Assembly (NCBI RefSeq): GCF_030719295.1
Contig: NZ_CP120997.1
Coordinates: 3,170,001 to 3,234,000 of the forward strand
DNA from: Streptomyces sp. Mut1
Lineage (GTDB): Bacteria; Actinomycetota; Actinomycetes; Streptomycetales; Streptomycetaceae
DNA length: 64,000 nt
Direction of reading: 5' to 3'
Under the pieces are notes generated by a model that saw nothing but the letters and a program-made list of their open reading frames with translations, was not told the DNA's origin and made no database searches. Below are positions 17,079 through 26,026 of this stretch, piece by piece. Position 1 is the stretch's first letter, and each line of letters begins with the position of its first letter. The position numbers and the translations under genes are program-made.

Positions 17079-17741
17079 TCACATCCGGCGCCGCAGGTCC
17101 TCCAAGGTCGCCGCTGTTCCGGGGAGCACGGACCGGGCCGGGGCCTCCAGTCCGTCCAGGAGCAGCTGGATGTGGCGGTGGGTGAACCGGTCGATGTTCG
17201 GGCAGGCGATGCCCGGCAGCGGCCGGGTGAGCTGGGAGAGGGCGACCAGTACGTCTCCGACGGCGATGTCGGTACGCAGGCGCCCCGCGGACATGGCGCG
17301 CGCGACGAGCCCCTCGACGGCCTCTTCGAGGCGCCGGCGCTCGGCGAGCAGTTCGGGATGGTCCTTGTCGAAGCCGCCGGACAGCATGGGGCACAGGGCC
17401 CCGATGCGTTCGTCGGCCGCCGCGTGGACGAAGCGGCTGAGGGCGGCGAAGGGGTCCGCCTCCTCGGCTGCGGCCTCCTCGGCGCGGTCGGTGGTGCGGG
17501 AGGTGACCGAGAGCACGACCTCGTGGATCAGTGCGGCGCGGTCGGGGAAGTTCCGGTAGAGGGTGGCGTTGCCGACGCCCGCGCGGCGGGCGACCTCGTC
17601 GAGCGGCGCTTCCGGCCCGAACTCGACGAACATCTCGCGCGCGGCCGTCACGATCCGCTCCCGGTTGCGCAGCGCGTCGGCCCTGGGCCGGGGCGTGCGC
17701 GACTGAGCCGGTACGGTGGCGGTACGGGCGGCGGGAACCAC
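17079..17741 (-). CDS. TetR family transcriptional regulator
   Basis: 220-residue regulator with the N-terminal TetR HTH (RERIVTAAREMFVEFGPEAPLDEVARRAGVGNATLYRNFPDRAAL, the family hallmark; key residues VGNATLYRNF) and an all-helical ligand domain containing LCPMLSGGFDKDHPEL. The GTG start at 17741 has AAGGAG seven bases upstream; the open frame continues far upstream without meaning. It sits 185 bp upstream of the DHA2 exporter on the same strand and is divergent from the M6 protease gene. Control of the exporter is likely. Confidence 0.88.
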   Translation of the reverse strand: MVPAARTATVPAQSRTPRPRADALRNRERIVTAAREMFVEFGPEAPLDEVARRAGVGNATLYRNFPDRAALIHEVVLSVTSRTTDRAEEAAAEEADPFAALSRFVHAAADERIGALCPMLSGGFDKDHPELLAERRRLEEAVEGLVARAMSAGRLRTDIAVGDVLVALSQLTRPLPGIACPNIDRFTHRHIQLLLDGLEAPARSVLPGTAATLEDLRRRM

Positions 17742-17798
17742 GGCGGCGCTCCTTACTCTTCCGGGGCGGCCCGGCCGTAAACGAACCGGGGACCGCCT

Positions 17799-17831
17799 CC
17801 CCGTTTCGCGGGGACACGAGTGCAAACGGGG
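17799..17831. promoter_or_regulatory. Candidate TetR operator (inverted repeat)
   Basis: CCCCGTTT (17799-17806) and AAACGGGG (17824-17831) form an inverted repeat 58 bp upstream of the tetR start, in the region shared with the divergent protease gene. Supported only by symmetry and position. Confidence 0.4.
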
Positions 17832-18024
17832 AAGGCCTCCCCACTTATTTCCCCACTCTTTGTGACCTGCGTCACACCACTCGCCGCACCGGACACGCCC
17901 TCGGGAAACCACCGGAAAACCAACCGATCGGCGCACCCAGCGAGCGCCCCGCGATCGCCCGGCAGAGGCTGACGGCAGAGCGCAGTCAGGGTCGGCCGAC
18001 TGCCGCGGCCCCGAAGGCGCCTCT

Positions 18025-19305
18025 ATGCAGCAGCCACGCCACCGGATACGCAAGCACCGCCGCCCGGTCGCACTCGGCGCCGCAACGGCCCTGGTCATCG
18101 CGGCACTGGCGACGGCGAGCAGCACCCTGCCGCTGCCCAGCAGGGCCTCGGCGGGACCGGCGGCCACCGCTCCCCGGGCGACCGGCCTCGGCCCGTGCCG
18201 GATCGCCTCTTCCATGGGCGTGCAGATGTCGGAGGGCATGCCGACCCAGCCCGGCTACGCGCGCTCCACCGGCCAGGTCCACGCCCTGAACCTGATGATC
18301 GACTTCCCTGACGCCCCGGGCACGGAGCCGGCGAAGGACCGCCTCGCCGAATTCTTCCCCCAGACCACGGACTGGTTCCGCACGAGCTCCTACGGCCGGC
18401 TCACCTACATACCCGAGGCCCCGATCACCTCGTGGCTGCGGATGCCGCTGCCCTTCGCCGAGTACGGAATCGAGCGCGGCTCCCCGTACGAACCGGGCTA
18501 CCGCCACCTGGTCAACGACATCGTCGCCGCCGCCGACCCGAAGGTGGACTTCACCGAGTACGACCTGGTCAACATCCTGGTCACCCCGAACGCCGGCCCC
18601 TCGGCGCTGGACACCGTGCTGTCGGTGACCTTCTCGGGCAACGACGAAGCCCCCCTGGCCGACGGGGTGCCGCTCGCCAACACGTCCTTCGTCTACAGCC
18701 GCCAGGACGACGGCTCGGGCTCGTACGCCCAGACCGGATACCGCGTCCTGCCCCACGAGAACGGCCACGTCTTCGGCCTGCCCGACCTCTACACGATGGA
18801 GGGCGGCGGCTCGGTCGGGCACTGGGACATCATGTCCGAGGACTGGGGCGCCAACAACGACCTGCTGGGCTGGCACAAGTGGAAGCTCGGCTGGCTCGAC
18901 AACGACCAGGTCAGCTGCGCCGCCCGCCCCGGCACCACGGACCACGTCCTGGAACCCCTGGCCACCCGCGGCGGCCTGAAACTGGCCTTCGTCCCCCTGA
19001 CCGCCGAATCCGGCTACGCCGTCGAAGTCCGCACCCAGGCGGGCAACGACCAGGCGGTCTGCCGCCCCGGCGTCCTCATCTACAAGGTGAACTCCGACGT
19101 GGACACCGGCCAGGGCCCGGTCTCCGTGGCCGACAGCACCAAGGACAGCCCCGGCTGCACCCGCCTCCCCAACGTCCACGCCGAACTCTCCGACGCCGCG
19201 TTCCAGCCCGGCGAAACCTTCACGGACCGGGCCAACGGGATACGGATCTCGGTACTGGAGAAGGACGCCAAGGGGGACTACCGGGTGCAGGTGACGCGGC
19301 CGTAG
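18025..19305 (+). CDS. Secreted M6 family metalloprotease
   Basis: 426-residue secreted zinc protease of the immune-inhibitor-A (M6) type. A Sec signal covers about residues 1-43 (RKHRRPVALGAATALVIAALA, cleavage near ASA). The active site is HENGHVFGLPDLY, an HExxH-type motif where the second ligand and a downstream Asp/Tyr follow as in M6 enzymes, then GHWDIMSEDWG, the Met-turn region. A C-terminal beta-rich part (GYAVEVRTQ, VLIYKV) resembles the M6 accessory domain. In HENGH the catalytic Glu is present. Probably degrades extracellular proteins; no operon partner. Confidence 0.85.
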   Translation: MQQPRHRIRKHRRPVALGAATALVIAALATASSTLPLPSRASAGPAATAPRATGLGPCRIASSMGVQMSEGMPTQPGYARSTGQVHALNLMIDFPDAPGTEPAKDRLAEFFPQTTDWFRTSSYGRLTYIPEAPITSWLRMPLPFAEYGIERGSPYEPGYRHLVNDIVAAADPKVDFTEYDLVNILVTPNAGPSALDTVLSVTFSGNDEAPLADGVPLANTSFVYSRQDDGSGSYAQTGYRVLPHENGHVFGLPDLYTMEGGGSVGHWDIMSEDWGANNDLLGWHKWKLGWLDNDQVSCAARPGTTDHVLEPLATRGGLKLAFVPLTAESGYAVEVRTQAGNDQAVCRPGVLIYKVNSDVDTGQGPVSVADSTKDSPGCTRLPNVHAELSDAAFQPGETFTDRANGIRISVLEKDAKGDYRVQVTRP

Positions 19306-19537
19306 CCGCGAGCGGCCGACCGGTGTGAACGATCACCGCAGGGGCCGCGCCCGACGCCGCACGCACCGTCGTCGAGGAGCACCACCCCTGCGCCCGAACC
19401 CCCGGTACGCCGAGAACGCCACCCGCTACACTGGCGGCGGCGAGCAGGCCACCACAGGCCGATCACCAACCTGCCCGAACACGTCGGGAACCGGCTCCGC
19501 ACGTGGTGCCCGTTCGACACACTTCGGACAGATCCCC

Positions 19538-19610
19538 GCCTTCGTAGCTCAGGGGATAGAGCACCGCTCTCCTAAAGCGGGTGTCGCAGGTTCGAATCCT
19601 GCCGGGGGCA
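19538..19610 (+). tRNA. tRNA-Arg (anticodon CCU)
   Basis: 73-nt cloverleaf: acceptor GCCTTCG pairs with CGGGGGC, D-arm TAGCTCAGGGGATAGAGCA, anticodon stem CCGCT/AGCGG with loop CTCCTAA (anticodon CCT), and T-arm with GGTTCGAATCC. CCA is not encoded. It reads AGG codons, which are rare in Streptomyces. Confidence 0.95.
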
Positions 19611-19618
19611 CAGTGTCT

Positions 19619-19657
19619 GAACAGCGCGCTTACCTCTCTCGGGTGGGTGCGCTGTTC
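19619..19657 (+). terminator. Terminator after tRNA-Arg
   Basis: GAACAGCGC (19619-19627) and GCGCTGTTC (19649-19657) form a 9-bp stem 8 bp past the tRNA. The following 200 bp up to the next gene hold nothing else I can recognise. Confidence 0.6.
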
Positions 19658-19875
19658 GTCGTCGCCGTGACAGTGGCCATCAGCATGGCGAACACCAGCC
19701 TCAAGCCCGTTCGGAGAGTCCGCATCCAACGGATCCGGCGTTCAAGGGCGGTACCGGACGGACTTCTTCACGTCCATCTCGACGCAGGCCAGACCCGGTT
19801 CACGCAACGCGAGCGGTCGTTCCCGCGTCTGGCAGGGAGAACAGCCAGGAACCACCCCCCTGAACGGAGCGCTCG

Positions 19876-20826
19876 GTGCTCATAGGACTCCTGACCGCCG
19901 TTGCGGCCTCGATCTGTTACGGCACGGGCTCCGTCCTCCAGGCCGTCGGCTCCCGCAAGTCGGCCCGCCGCGAGGCGGCCGGCGCCGGGCCTGCCACCGG
20001 ACAGGTCACCGCGCATGGCGGCCCCAGTCTCTCCTCCACCGCCCAGGCCGCGATGACCTGGGAATTCATCGTCGGCACGGTCCTGGACTTCGTCGGCTTC
20101 GGACTCGGCGCGGGCGCCGCTCGCCTGCTGCCGCTGTTCCTCTCCCAGACGGTCATCAGCGCCAACCTCGTCGTCACGGCCGTCCTGAGCGTCAAGCTGC
20201 TCGGCATCCGGCTGACCCGGGCGGAGTGGACCTCGATCGCGGTCGTCTGCTCGGCGCTGGTGCTGCTCGCGAGCGCGGCGGGCTCTGAGGGCAGCGGGCA
20301 CACGCCGGTCACCACCCACTGGTGGCTCCTCACGATCGCACTGCTGCTGATGGCGGGCGGCACGGTCCTGGTCCGGATGCTCGGCGCCCGGGCCGCGATC
20401 CTGGCCGGTCTGCTCTCCGGTCTCGGCTTCGGCGCGCTGGGCGTGGGCGTGCGAGTGCTGAACGGGATCGATCCATTCGCCCTGGGCACGCTGCTCACCG
20501 ACCCGGCCCTGTACGCCATTCTGGTCGCCGGCATCGGCGGCATGTACCTGCACACCATCGCGCTGCAGATCGGCTCGGTGAACGGGGCGACGGCGGCGCT
20601 GGTGGTCGGCGAGACCGTGCTGCCCGGCATGATCGGCGTCTGGTGGCTGGGGGACGCCTCACGTCCCGGCTTCGCCTGGCTGGCGGTGACCGGCTTCGTC
20701 CTGGCGGTCTCGGGCGCGGTCGCGGTGGCCTGGTTCGGTGCGCCGGAGAACGCCGGGAAGGACGTCCCGGCCCCGACCGACACCCCCACCCAGAACCCGG
20801 AGCTTGCCCCAGACCGAGCCTCTTAG
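19876..20826 (+). CDS. DMT/EamA-like membrane transporter
   Basis: 316 residues with about nine to ten hydrophobic helices arranged in two similar halves, the pattern of drug/metabolite transporters of the NIPA/EamA type. The first helix (LIGLLTAVAASICYGTGSVLQAVGSR, shown in part) contains the small-residue signature of this group, and IGSVNGATAALVVGETVLPG is the second-half signature. The C-terminal tail is Pro/Thr-rich and cytoplasmic. It starts at GTG 19876 with GGAG upstream. Substrate unknown. Confidence 0.8.
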   Translation: MLIGLLTAVAASICYGTGSVLQAVGSRKSARREAAGAGPATGQVTAHGGPSLSSTAQAAMTWEFIVGTVLDFVGFGLGAGAARLLPLFLSQTVISANLVVTAVLSVKLLGIRLTRAEWTSIAVVCSALVLLASAAGSEGSGHTPVTTHWWLLTIALLLMAGGTVLVRMLGARAAILAGLLSGLGFGALGVGVRVLNGIDPFALGTLLTDPALYAILVAGIGGMYLHTIALQIGSVNGATAALVVGETVLPGMIGVWWLGDASRPGFAWLAVTGFVLAVSGAVAVAWFGAPENAGKDVPAPTDTPTQNPELAPDRAS

Positions 20827-21134
20827 CATCGGGGACTGGCGCGGTGGCTGCCGCCCTCCGACCAGTTTCCGCCGCTTCGGGCCATATGCGCGGTTCTCCC
20901 GCATACGGCTTTCCGGCATCGTTCACCGGCCGGCATGACTGTCGCCCTGCGCACGGCGTCGACACGTTGCTGGGCATGTGATCGCCCGAGAGAGCGTCAG
21001 GGCCTGTCCGGCGGATCTTCGCGGGCCCGCGACGCCTGGCACGCACTCGCGCCGCACGCCCGAGTTCCTGTACTGCACCCTCCACGATTCAGTGCGCTGA
21101 AATCGCCATCCGGTTGCCAGGACCGGCCCTTTCC
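20827..21134. other. Intergenic region without recognisable features
   Basis: About 308 bp between convergent genes. The short open frames on both strands lack coding character and no strong hairpin stands out. Confidence 0.4.
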
Positions 21135-22061
21135 CTATGCCGCTCTCCCGGGAACCGCCGGGGCCATGCCTCCCGCCACCTCGCGTGCCACCCGGCCGAA
21201 GAGTTCCAGAGCCCGGTTGCCGGTGGCGGCGGAGCGTCGCGTCAGGCCGTAGGCGAGGGGGTTGCCGTCCTTCAGTGGGATGTACGCGATGCCGGGGCGG
21301 CCGTGGTAAAGCGCTATGTGGGCTCCTGAGAGCAGCGCTCCCCGGCCGGCGGCGACCAGGGTGAGGGCCTCCTGGTGGTTGGTGACGGACGGGCCCGGTT
21401 CGATCGGGGTGCCGTGGGGGGTATGGGTCGGCAGGTGGTGCTCCGACCAGTAGTCCGGGATGTCGCCCGCGATGGTCAGAAGGGGCACCTGGGCCAGGTC
21501 CTCAAGGGTCAGGGTGCCGCGTGCGGCAAGTGGGTGTGCGGATGCCACTGCCAGGACCCTGTTTTCGACCAGGAGGGTGGGGCCGCGGGTCAGGTCGGGC
21601 TCGTGTACGGGGAAGTCCGTCAGCTGGAGGTCGAAGTCGCCCCTTCGCAGCATCCCGTACGGGTCGGAGAGGGGGACCTCGCACACCTCGACCGCGAGTT
21701 CGGGGTGGGTGGTGCGCAGCTCCTCGATCGTCTTCATCACCAGTTCGCCTGCCAAGGGTGTGGAGAAGCCGACGTGCAGCACTCCTTCGATGGCGCGTGC
21801 CGCGGCCACGGCCCGCGCGAGGGCGTTCTCGATGCCGCGGTGGTGTGGTGCGAGGTCGTCGCGGAGGCGGGCGCCCAGGGTGGTGAGGGTCACCCGTCGG
21901 CTCGTGCGCGTGAAGAGGGGGGCTCCCACACGGCGTTCCAGTTTCTGGATGAGCTGGCTCACGCGGGCGCGGGAGAGGCGCAGGCGGGCGGCGGTGCGGC
22001 CGAAGTGCAGTTCCTCGGCCAGTACGAGGAAGCATTCGAGTTCGGTCTGGTCCACGTACAT
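21135..22061 (-). CDS. LysR family transcriptional regulator
   Basis: 308 residues. The N-terminal winged HTH is classical (ELECFLVLAEELHFGRTAARL, then RARVSQLIQKLERRVGAPLFTR), followed by a periplasmic-binding-protein-like effector domain (VGFSTPLAGELVMKTIEEL, FDLQLTDFPV). It is divergent from an MFS exporter with a 143-bp spacer that holds a 25-bp palindrome, so it most likely regulates that exporter and itself. The effector is unknown. Confidence 0.92.
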   Translation of the reverse strand: MYVDQTELECFLVLAEELHFGRTAARLRLSRARVSQLIQKLERRVGAPLFTRTSRRVTLTTLGARLRDDLAPHHRGIENALARAVAAARAIEGVLHVGFSTPLAGELVMKTIEELRTTHPELAVEVCEVPLSDPYGMLRRGDFDLQLTDFPVHEPDLTRGPTLLVENRVLAVASAHPLAARGTLTLEDLAQVPLLTIAGDIPDYWSEHHLPTHTPHGTPIEPGPSVTNHQEALTLVAAGRGALLSGAHIALYHGRPGIAYIPLKDGNPLAYGLTRRSAATGNRALELFGRVAREVAGGMAPAVPGRAA

Positions 22062-22089
22062 CTCCGGGATCGCGTGGGACGTGGATGCG

Positions 22090-22114
22090 GTTCGGTAAGC
22101 CTGGCTTACCGAAC
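22090..22114. promoter_or_regulatory. 25-bp palindrome between LysR and MFS genes
   Basis: GTTCGGTAAGCC (22090-22101), one central T, then the exact complement GGCTTACCGAAC (22103-22114). It lies 28 bp upstream of the LysR start and 90 bp upstream of the exporter start, the expected place for the LysR regulatory site. Confidence 0.75.
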
Positions 22115-22204
22115 GTTGCGGTCTTCGCTGTTGTTCCCCCTCCCGGAACTGGCGAAGGCTGGAGGCTCCATCAGCAGCCGTCCCCCCGGGAGGGGTTCTT
22201 CGTC

Positions 22205-23656
22205 ATGAGTGCCTTGAGTACTTCGAGCGGGCTGAGCGCACGCAAGTGGGGCATCCTGCTCGTACTGTGCGGCGCGATCTTCCTCGAAGGCATCGATGTC
22301 GCCATGCTCAACGTGGCGTTGCCTTCGATCCGCGCCGACCTCGGTCTGTCCACGGGTGAGTTGCAGTGGGTCATGAGCGCCTACGTACTCGGTTACGGCG
22401 GCTTCATGCTCCTCGGCGGGCGGGCGGCCGACCTGTTCGGGCGGCGGCAGATGTTCGTGTTCTGGCTCGCTGTCTTCCTGGTGTTCTCCGGGCTCGGCGG
22501 GTTCGCCGACGCGGGGTGGGTGCTGATCGTCGCGCGGTTCGTCACGGGCGTCGCCGCCGCCTTCATGACCCCGGCCGGGCTTTCCGTGATCACCACCGGC
22601 TTCGCCGAGGGGCCGGAGCGCAACAAGGCCCTGCTCGTCTACTCGGGCACCGCCGCCGGAGGCTTCACGGTCGGGCTGGTCGCCGGAGGGCTGCTCACCG
22701 CCGTCGGCTGGCGGTGGGTCTTCTTCGCCCCGGTCGCGCTCTCCTTCCTCATCCTGGTCGCGGCCCTCGCGTTCGTTCCCAAGTCCCCGCGCCCGGACAG
22801 GTCGGGGCAGCGCGTGGACGTCGCCGGCGCGCTCACCATCACCGCCGCACTCGTGCTGATCGTGCTGGCCGTCGAGCGCGCGGCCCACGCCGGGTTCGTC
22901 GCCGGCGTCGGTACGTCGCTGGCCGGGCTGGCGTTCCTCGCGGCCTTCCTCCTCATCGAACGGCGCTCCGCCGAGCCCCTGGTGCGCCTCGGGATCTTCC
23001 GCAACGGTTCCCTGCTCCGGGCGAACCTCTCGGCGATGCTCTTCGCCGCCGGGTTCTTCGGCTTCCAGTTCCTGATCGTGCTCTACCTCCAGGAACTGCG
23101 CGACTGGTCGACGTTGCAGACGAGCTTCGCGATGCTGGTCATCGGGGTCGACGCGGTTCTCTCGCCGACCCTCACCCCGCGGCTGGTCGACCGCTTCGGC
23201 ACGGCGAGGGTGATCTTCGGGGGGCTGCTGCTCGCGGTGGTCTCGTACGGGCTGTTCCTGCCGCTGGGTGCGGACTGGAGCTACGCGGCGATGTTCCCGG
23301 GCCTGCTCATCCTCGGCCTGGCGTTCTCCCTGGCGTACGGACCGCTCACCATCGTGGCCACGGACGGGATCGCGGAGGAGGAGCAGGGGCTCGCGGGCGG
23401 ACTCCTCTACACCGCCTTCCAGTTCGGTGCCGCGCTCGGGCTCTCCGCGGTCACCGCCGTCAGCGTGGCCGCCACGCACGGGCGGAGCACCGCCGCGCTG
23501 CTGGACGGCTACCGGGCCGGTCTGCTCGTCCCGTTCGCCGCAGCGGTCCTCGCCGCCTCCATCAGCGCCTTCGGCCTGCGCACCCCGCGGGGCGGCGAGC
23601 CGGCGCCCCCGGTGGACGCCTCCGGCGGACGGACCGACCTCCCCGTCTCCGGCTGA
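22205..23656 (+). CDS. MFS exporter, DHA2-like
   Basis: 483 residues with 14 predicted membrane helices. Key signatures: FLEGIDVAMLNVALPSIRAD in helix 1 and GGRAADLFGRRQMFVFW (motif A). ATG 22205 is chosen since the region before it is promoter DNA with the palindrome; GGGAGG lies about 10 bases upstream. Divergent from the LysR gene. The third exporter of this family in 15 kb. Confidence 0.9.
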   Translation: MSALSTSSGLSARKWGILLVLCGAIFLEGIDVAMLNVALPSIRADLGLSTGELQWVMSAYVLGYGGFMLLGGRAADLFGRRQMFVFWLAVFLVFSGLGGFADAGWVLIVARFVTGVAAAFMTPAGLSVITTGFAEGPERNKALLVYSGTAAGGFTVGLVAGGLLTAVGWRWVFFAPVALSFLILVAALAFVPKSPRPDRSGQRVDVAGALTITAALVLIVLAVERAAHAGFVAGVGTSLAGLAFLAAFLLIERRSAEPLVRLGIFRNGSLLRANLSAMLFAAGFFGFQFLIVLYLQELRDWSTLQTSFAMLVIGVDAVLSPTLTPRLVDRFGTARVIFGGLLLAVVSYGLFLPLGADWSYAAMFPGLLILGLAFSLAYGPLTIVATDGIAEEEQGLAGGLLYTAFQFGAALGLSAVTAVSVAATHGRSTAALLDGYRAGLLVPFAAAVLAASISAFGLRTPRGGEPAPPVDASGGRTDLPVSG

Positions 23657-23660
23657 CCGG

Positions 23661-23707
23661 CCCCGTACCCGTACCCGTGCTCGTACCTGCACCCGTACCC
23701 GTACGGG
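23661..23707. repeat. Simple CCGTAC repeat after the MFS gene
   Basis: Degenerate copies of the hexamer CCGTAC run through the start of the 205-bp intergenic region. No hairpin terminator is evident. The rest of the gap holds the promoter region of the next gene. Confidence 0.6.
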
Positions 23708-23861
23708 CCCCTCCCTCCCCCCGGCATCAGGTTCTCTCCCGTCAAGTGCATGGGCCCCGCGTTCGTCGCGCACTAAAGTTGTCCCATCACTGCTGGTTAT
23801 GGGGCCGGGGCTCACCGTGCGTACGCGCGTCTGACGTCCTGGTGGGGAGGGCCTGCGAGGC

Positions 23862-25949
23862 ATGAGTCGTCGCTCCAATGGGTTGGTCGGGGTCTGGGCC
23901 GAGGCACAGCGCCAACAGCAACGTCAACGTGAGGCGCAAGCCAGGTATCAGCGGGATCAGGAGCGGCAACAGCGGGCGTACCAGCGGGAAGTCGCGCGCA
24001 GTCAGCGGGAGCGGAAGGCGGCGTACCGGGAGCAGCGCGAGGCGGAGGCCCGGCGGCGTACGCGGGAGCTGGATGCCCGGGTCGAGGCCTTGCAGGGGCT
24101 GCTGGCCACCGGGTGCCGGGCTCCGGCGTTCCGGGCCTCCGCGCTGGCCCGGGCCGAGCGGGTCGAGGCGTTCGCGCCGGGGCCGCTCGCGCAGCCCGTG
24201 CCCATGCCGGACCCGGCGCGGTACCAGGCGCAGGGTGGCGGGTGGACCGCCGGACGGCGGGCCCAGGCGGAGGCGGAGGCGCGGGCCAGGTTCGAGCGGG
24301 ACTGGCAGTCCGCGCAGGCGGCCGAGGCGCAGCGGCAGGCGCAGTTCGCGACGTACCAGCGGCAGTACCAGCAGTGGGCCGACGCGCAGTTGGGCGAGAT
24401 CCGGCGGCACAACGCCGGAATCCAGGAGATGACGGCCGGGCTGCGCAACGGGGACGCGGAGGCGGCGGTGGCGTACTTCTCGGCCGCGCTGTACGCCTCG
24501 ACGGGCTGGCCCGACGAGCTGCCGCGCCAGGTGTCGGCGGCGTACGACTCGGGGGCGCGGCAGCTGGTGCTGAACTGGGAGCTGCCCAAGTACGACGTCG
24601 TCCCGGAGGCGAAGTCCGTGCGGTACATGATCAACGCGGACGAGGAGAAGGAGTCGCCGCGTCCGGTCACGCAGCGCCGGGCCCTGTACCGGGATGTCCT
24701 CGCCCAGTGTCTGCTGCTCGTCCTGCGTGATCTCTTCGCGGCCGACGAGTTCGGGGCGCTGGAGTCGGTCGCGCTGAACGGGTTCGTGGACGACCACGAT
24801 CCGGCGACGGGGCGCCGTGCGCCCATGTTCCTCGGCACGGTCATGGCCTCGCGCGCCGGCTTCGCCGAACTGCACCTGGAGCAGGTGAACGCGGTCAACT
24901 GCCTGGTGGACGGGTTGCGCGGGCAGTTGTCCGCGCGCCCCGACCAGTACGCGGCGGTGCGTCCCGGCCGGGTGCCCGAGGAGGTCGGCAACGGCGTCGT
25001 CACCCATGGCGGCGACGAGGAGCCCGATCTGTACGCGATGGACCCGCTGGCCTTCGAGTCGCTCGTCGCCGAACTCTTCCGGGCCATGGGCATGCAGGCC
25101 GTCACCACGCAGCGTTCCAACGACGGGGGCGTCGACGTCGACGCGCTGGACCCGACCCCGATCCGGGGCGGCAAGATCGTCGTCCAGGTGAAGCGCTACC
25201 GCAACACCGTGCCGCCCACGGCCGTCCGCGACCTGTACGGCACGGTCCAGGACGCCGGCGCCAACAAGGGCGTCCTGGTCACCACGTCCAAGTTCGGGCC
25301 CGGCTCCCACACCTTCGCCAACGGCAAGCCGCTGGAGCTGGTGCCGGGCGGTGAGCTCGTCGACCTGCTGCACCGGCACGGCCTGCGCGGGCGGCTGGGC
25401 AGTGGCGAGCAGCGGCAGCCGGTGCCGGCCCAGCGGACGGCGCCGGAGAGCGAGGGCCGCGGCGACGACCACAATGTGCTGGGCATGTACTGGTCGGGCG
25501 GTGTCGCCCTGGACGTCTGCGCCCTGGTCTGCCGGGGCAACCGGGTGCTGGACGACGACCACTTCGTCTTCTACAACAACCCCCGCACCCCCGACGGCAC
25601 GGTCCGCGCGCTCATACCCGTCGCCCCCGACAAGGCCGCGATCCAGGTCGACTTCGACGCCCTTCCGGCCGGCGCCGACCGGCTGGTCGTCATCGCGGCC
25701 ATCGACCCCGTCGCCAATCCCGGCGCCGACCTGTCCGGTTTCACCGACGCCGGCATCCGGCTGCTCGACGCCGAGCGGACCCCTCTCGACCAGCTGGACG
25801 TCTCCGACGGCCGCCCCGGCGAGACCGCGCTCGTCCTCGGCTCCTTCCGCCGCCGCGCCAACGGTGACTGGGAGTTCGTCACGGGCGGCCGCGGATACCG
25901 GGGCGGCCTGGAGGAACTGGTCCAGGACTACGGCATCGAGGTGGAGTAG
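23862..25949 (+). CDS. Coiled-coil / Mrr-type nuclease / TerD fusion protein
   Basis: 695 residues in three blocks. Residues 1-80 and 120-175 are Arg/Gln/Glu-rich and predicted coiled coil. A middle region (about 180-350) is a globular part I do not recognise. At about 390-520 lies a restriction-endonuclease-fold (Mrr) domain: DPLAFESLVAELFRAMG, then SNDGGVDVDAL and VVQVKRY, giving the D...QxK catalytic pattern. Residues about 539-695 form a TerD domain (VLGMYWSGGVALDVCALV, DHFVFYNNPRTPDG). TerD domains bind calcium and belong to tellurite/stress and phage-response systems. The protein is probably a stress- or phage-triggered DNase. No other ter gene is near. Confidence 0.85.
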   Translation: MSRRSNGLVGVWAEAQRQQQRQREAQARYQRDQERQQRAYQREVARSQRERKAAYREQREAEARRRTRELDARVEALQGLLATGCRAPAFRASALARAERVEAFAPGPLAQPVPMPDPARYQAQGGGWTAGRRAQAEAEARARFERDWQSAQAAEAQRQAQFATYQRQYQQWADAQLGEIRRHNAGIQEMTAGLRNGDAEAAVAYFSAALYASTGWPDELPRQVSAAYDSGARQLVLNWELPKYDVVPEAKSVRYMINADEEKESPRPVTQRRALYRDVLAQCLLLVLRDLFAADEFGALESVALNGFVDDHDPATGRRAPMFLGTVMASRAGFAELHLEQVNAVNCLVDGLRGQLSARPDQYAAVRPGRVPEEVGNGVVTHGGDEEPDLYAMDPLAFESLVAELFRAMGMQAVTTQRSNDGGVDVDALDPTPIRGGKIVVQVKRYRNTVPPTAVRDLYGTVQDAGANKGVLVTTSKFGPGSHTFANGKPLELVPGGELVDLLHRHGLRGRLGSGEQRQPVPAQRTAPESEGRGDDHNVLGMYWSGGVALDVCALVCRGNRVLDDDHFVFYNNPRTPDGTVRALIPVAPDKAAIQVDFDALPAGADRLVVIAAIDPVANPGADLSGFTDAGIRLLDAERTPLDQLDVSDGRPGETALVLGSFRRRANGDWEFVTGGRGYRGGLEELVQDYGIEVE

Positions 25950-26026
25950 CGGCGGTGCGGGCGGGTGCGGGTGCGCTGCTGCGTAAATCGCGGGCGGCGG
26001 GGCCCTCCCCCGCGCCAGGATGAGCC

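Noticed and set aside
19538..19875. tRNA-Arg as the attachment site of an integrated element
   Set aside because: No integrase or excisionase gene and no duplicated tRNA 3' end was seen in the window.
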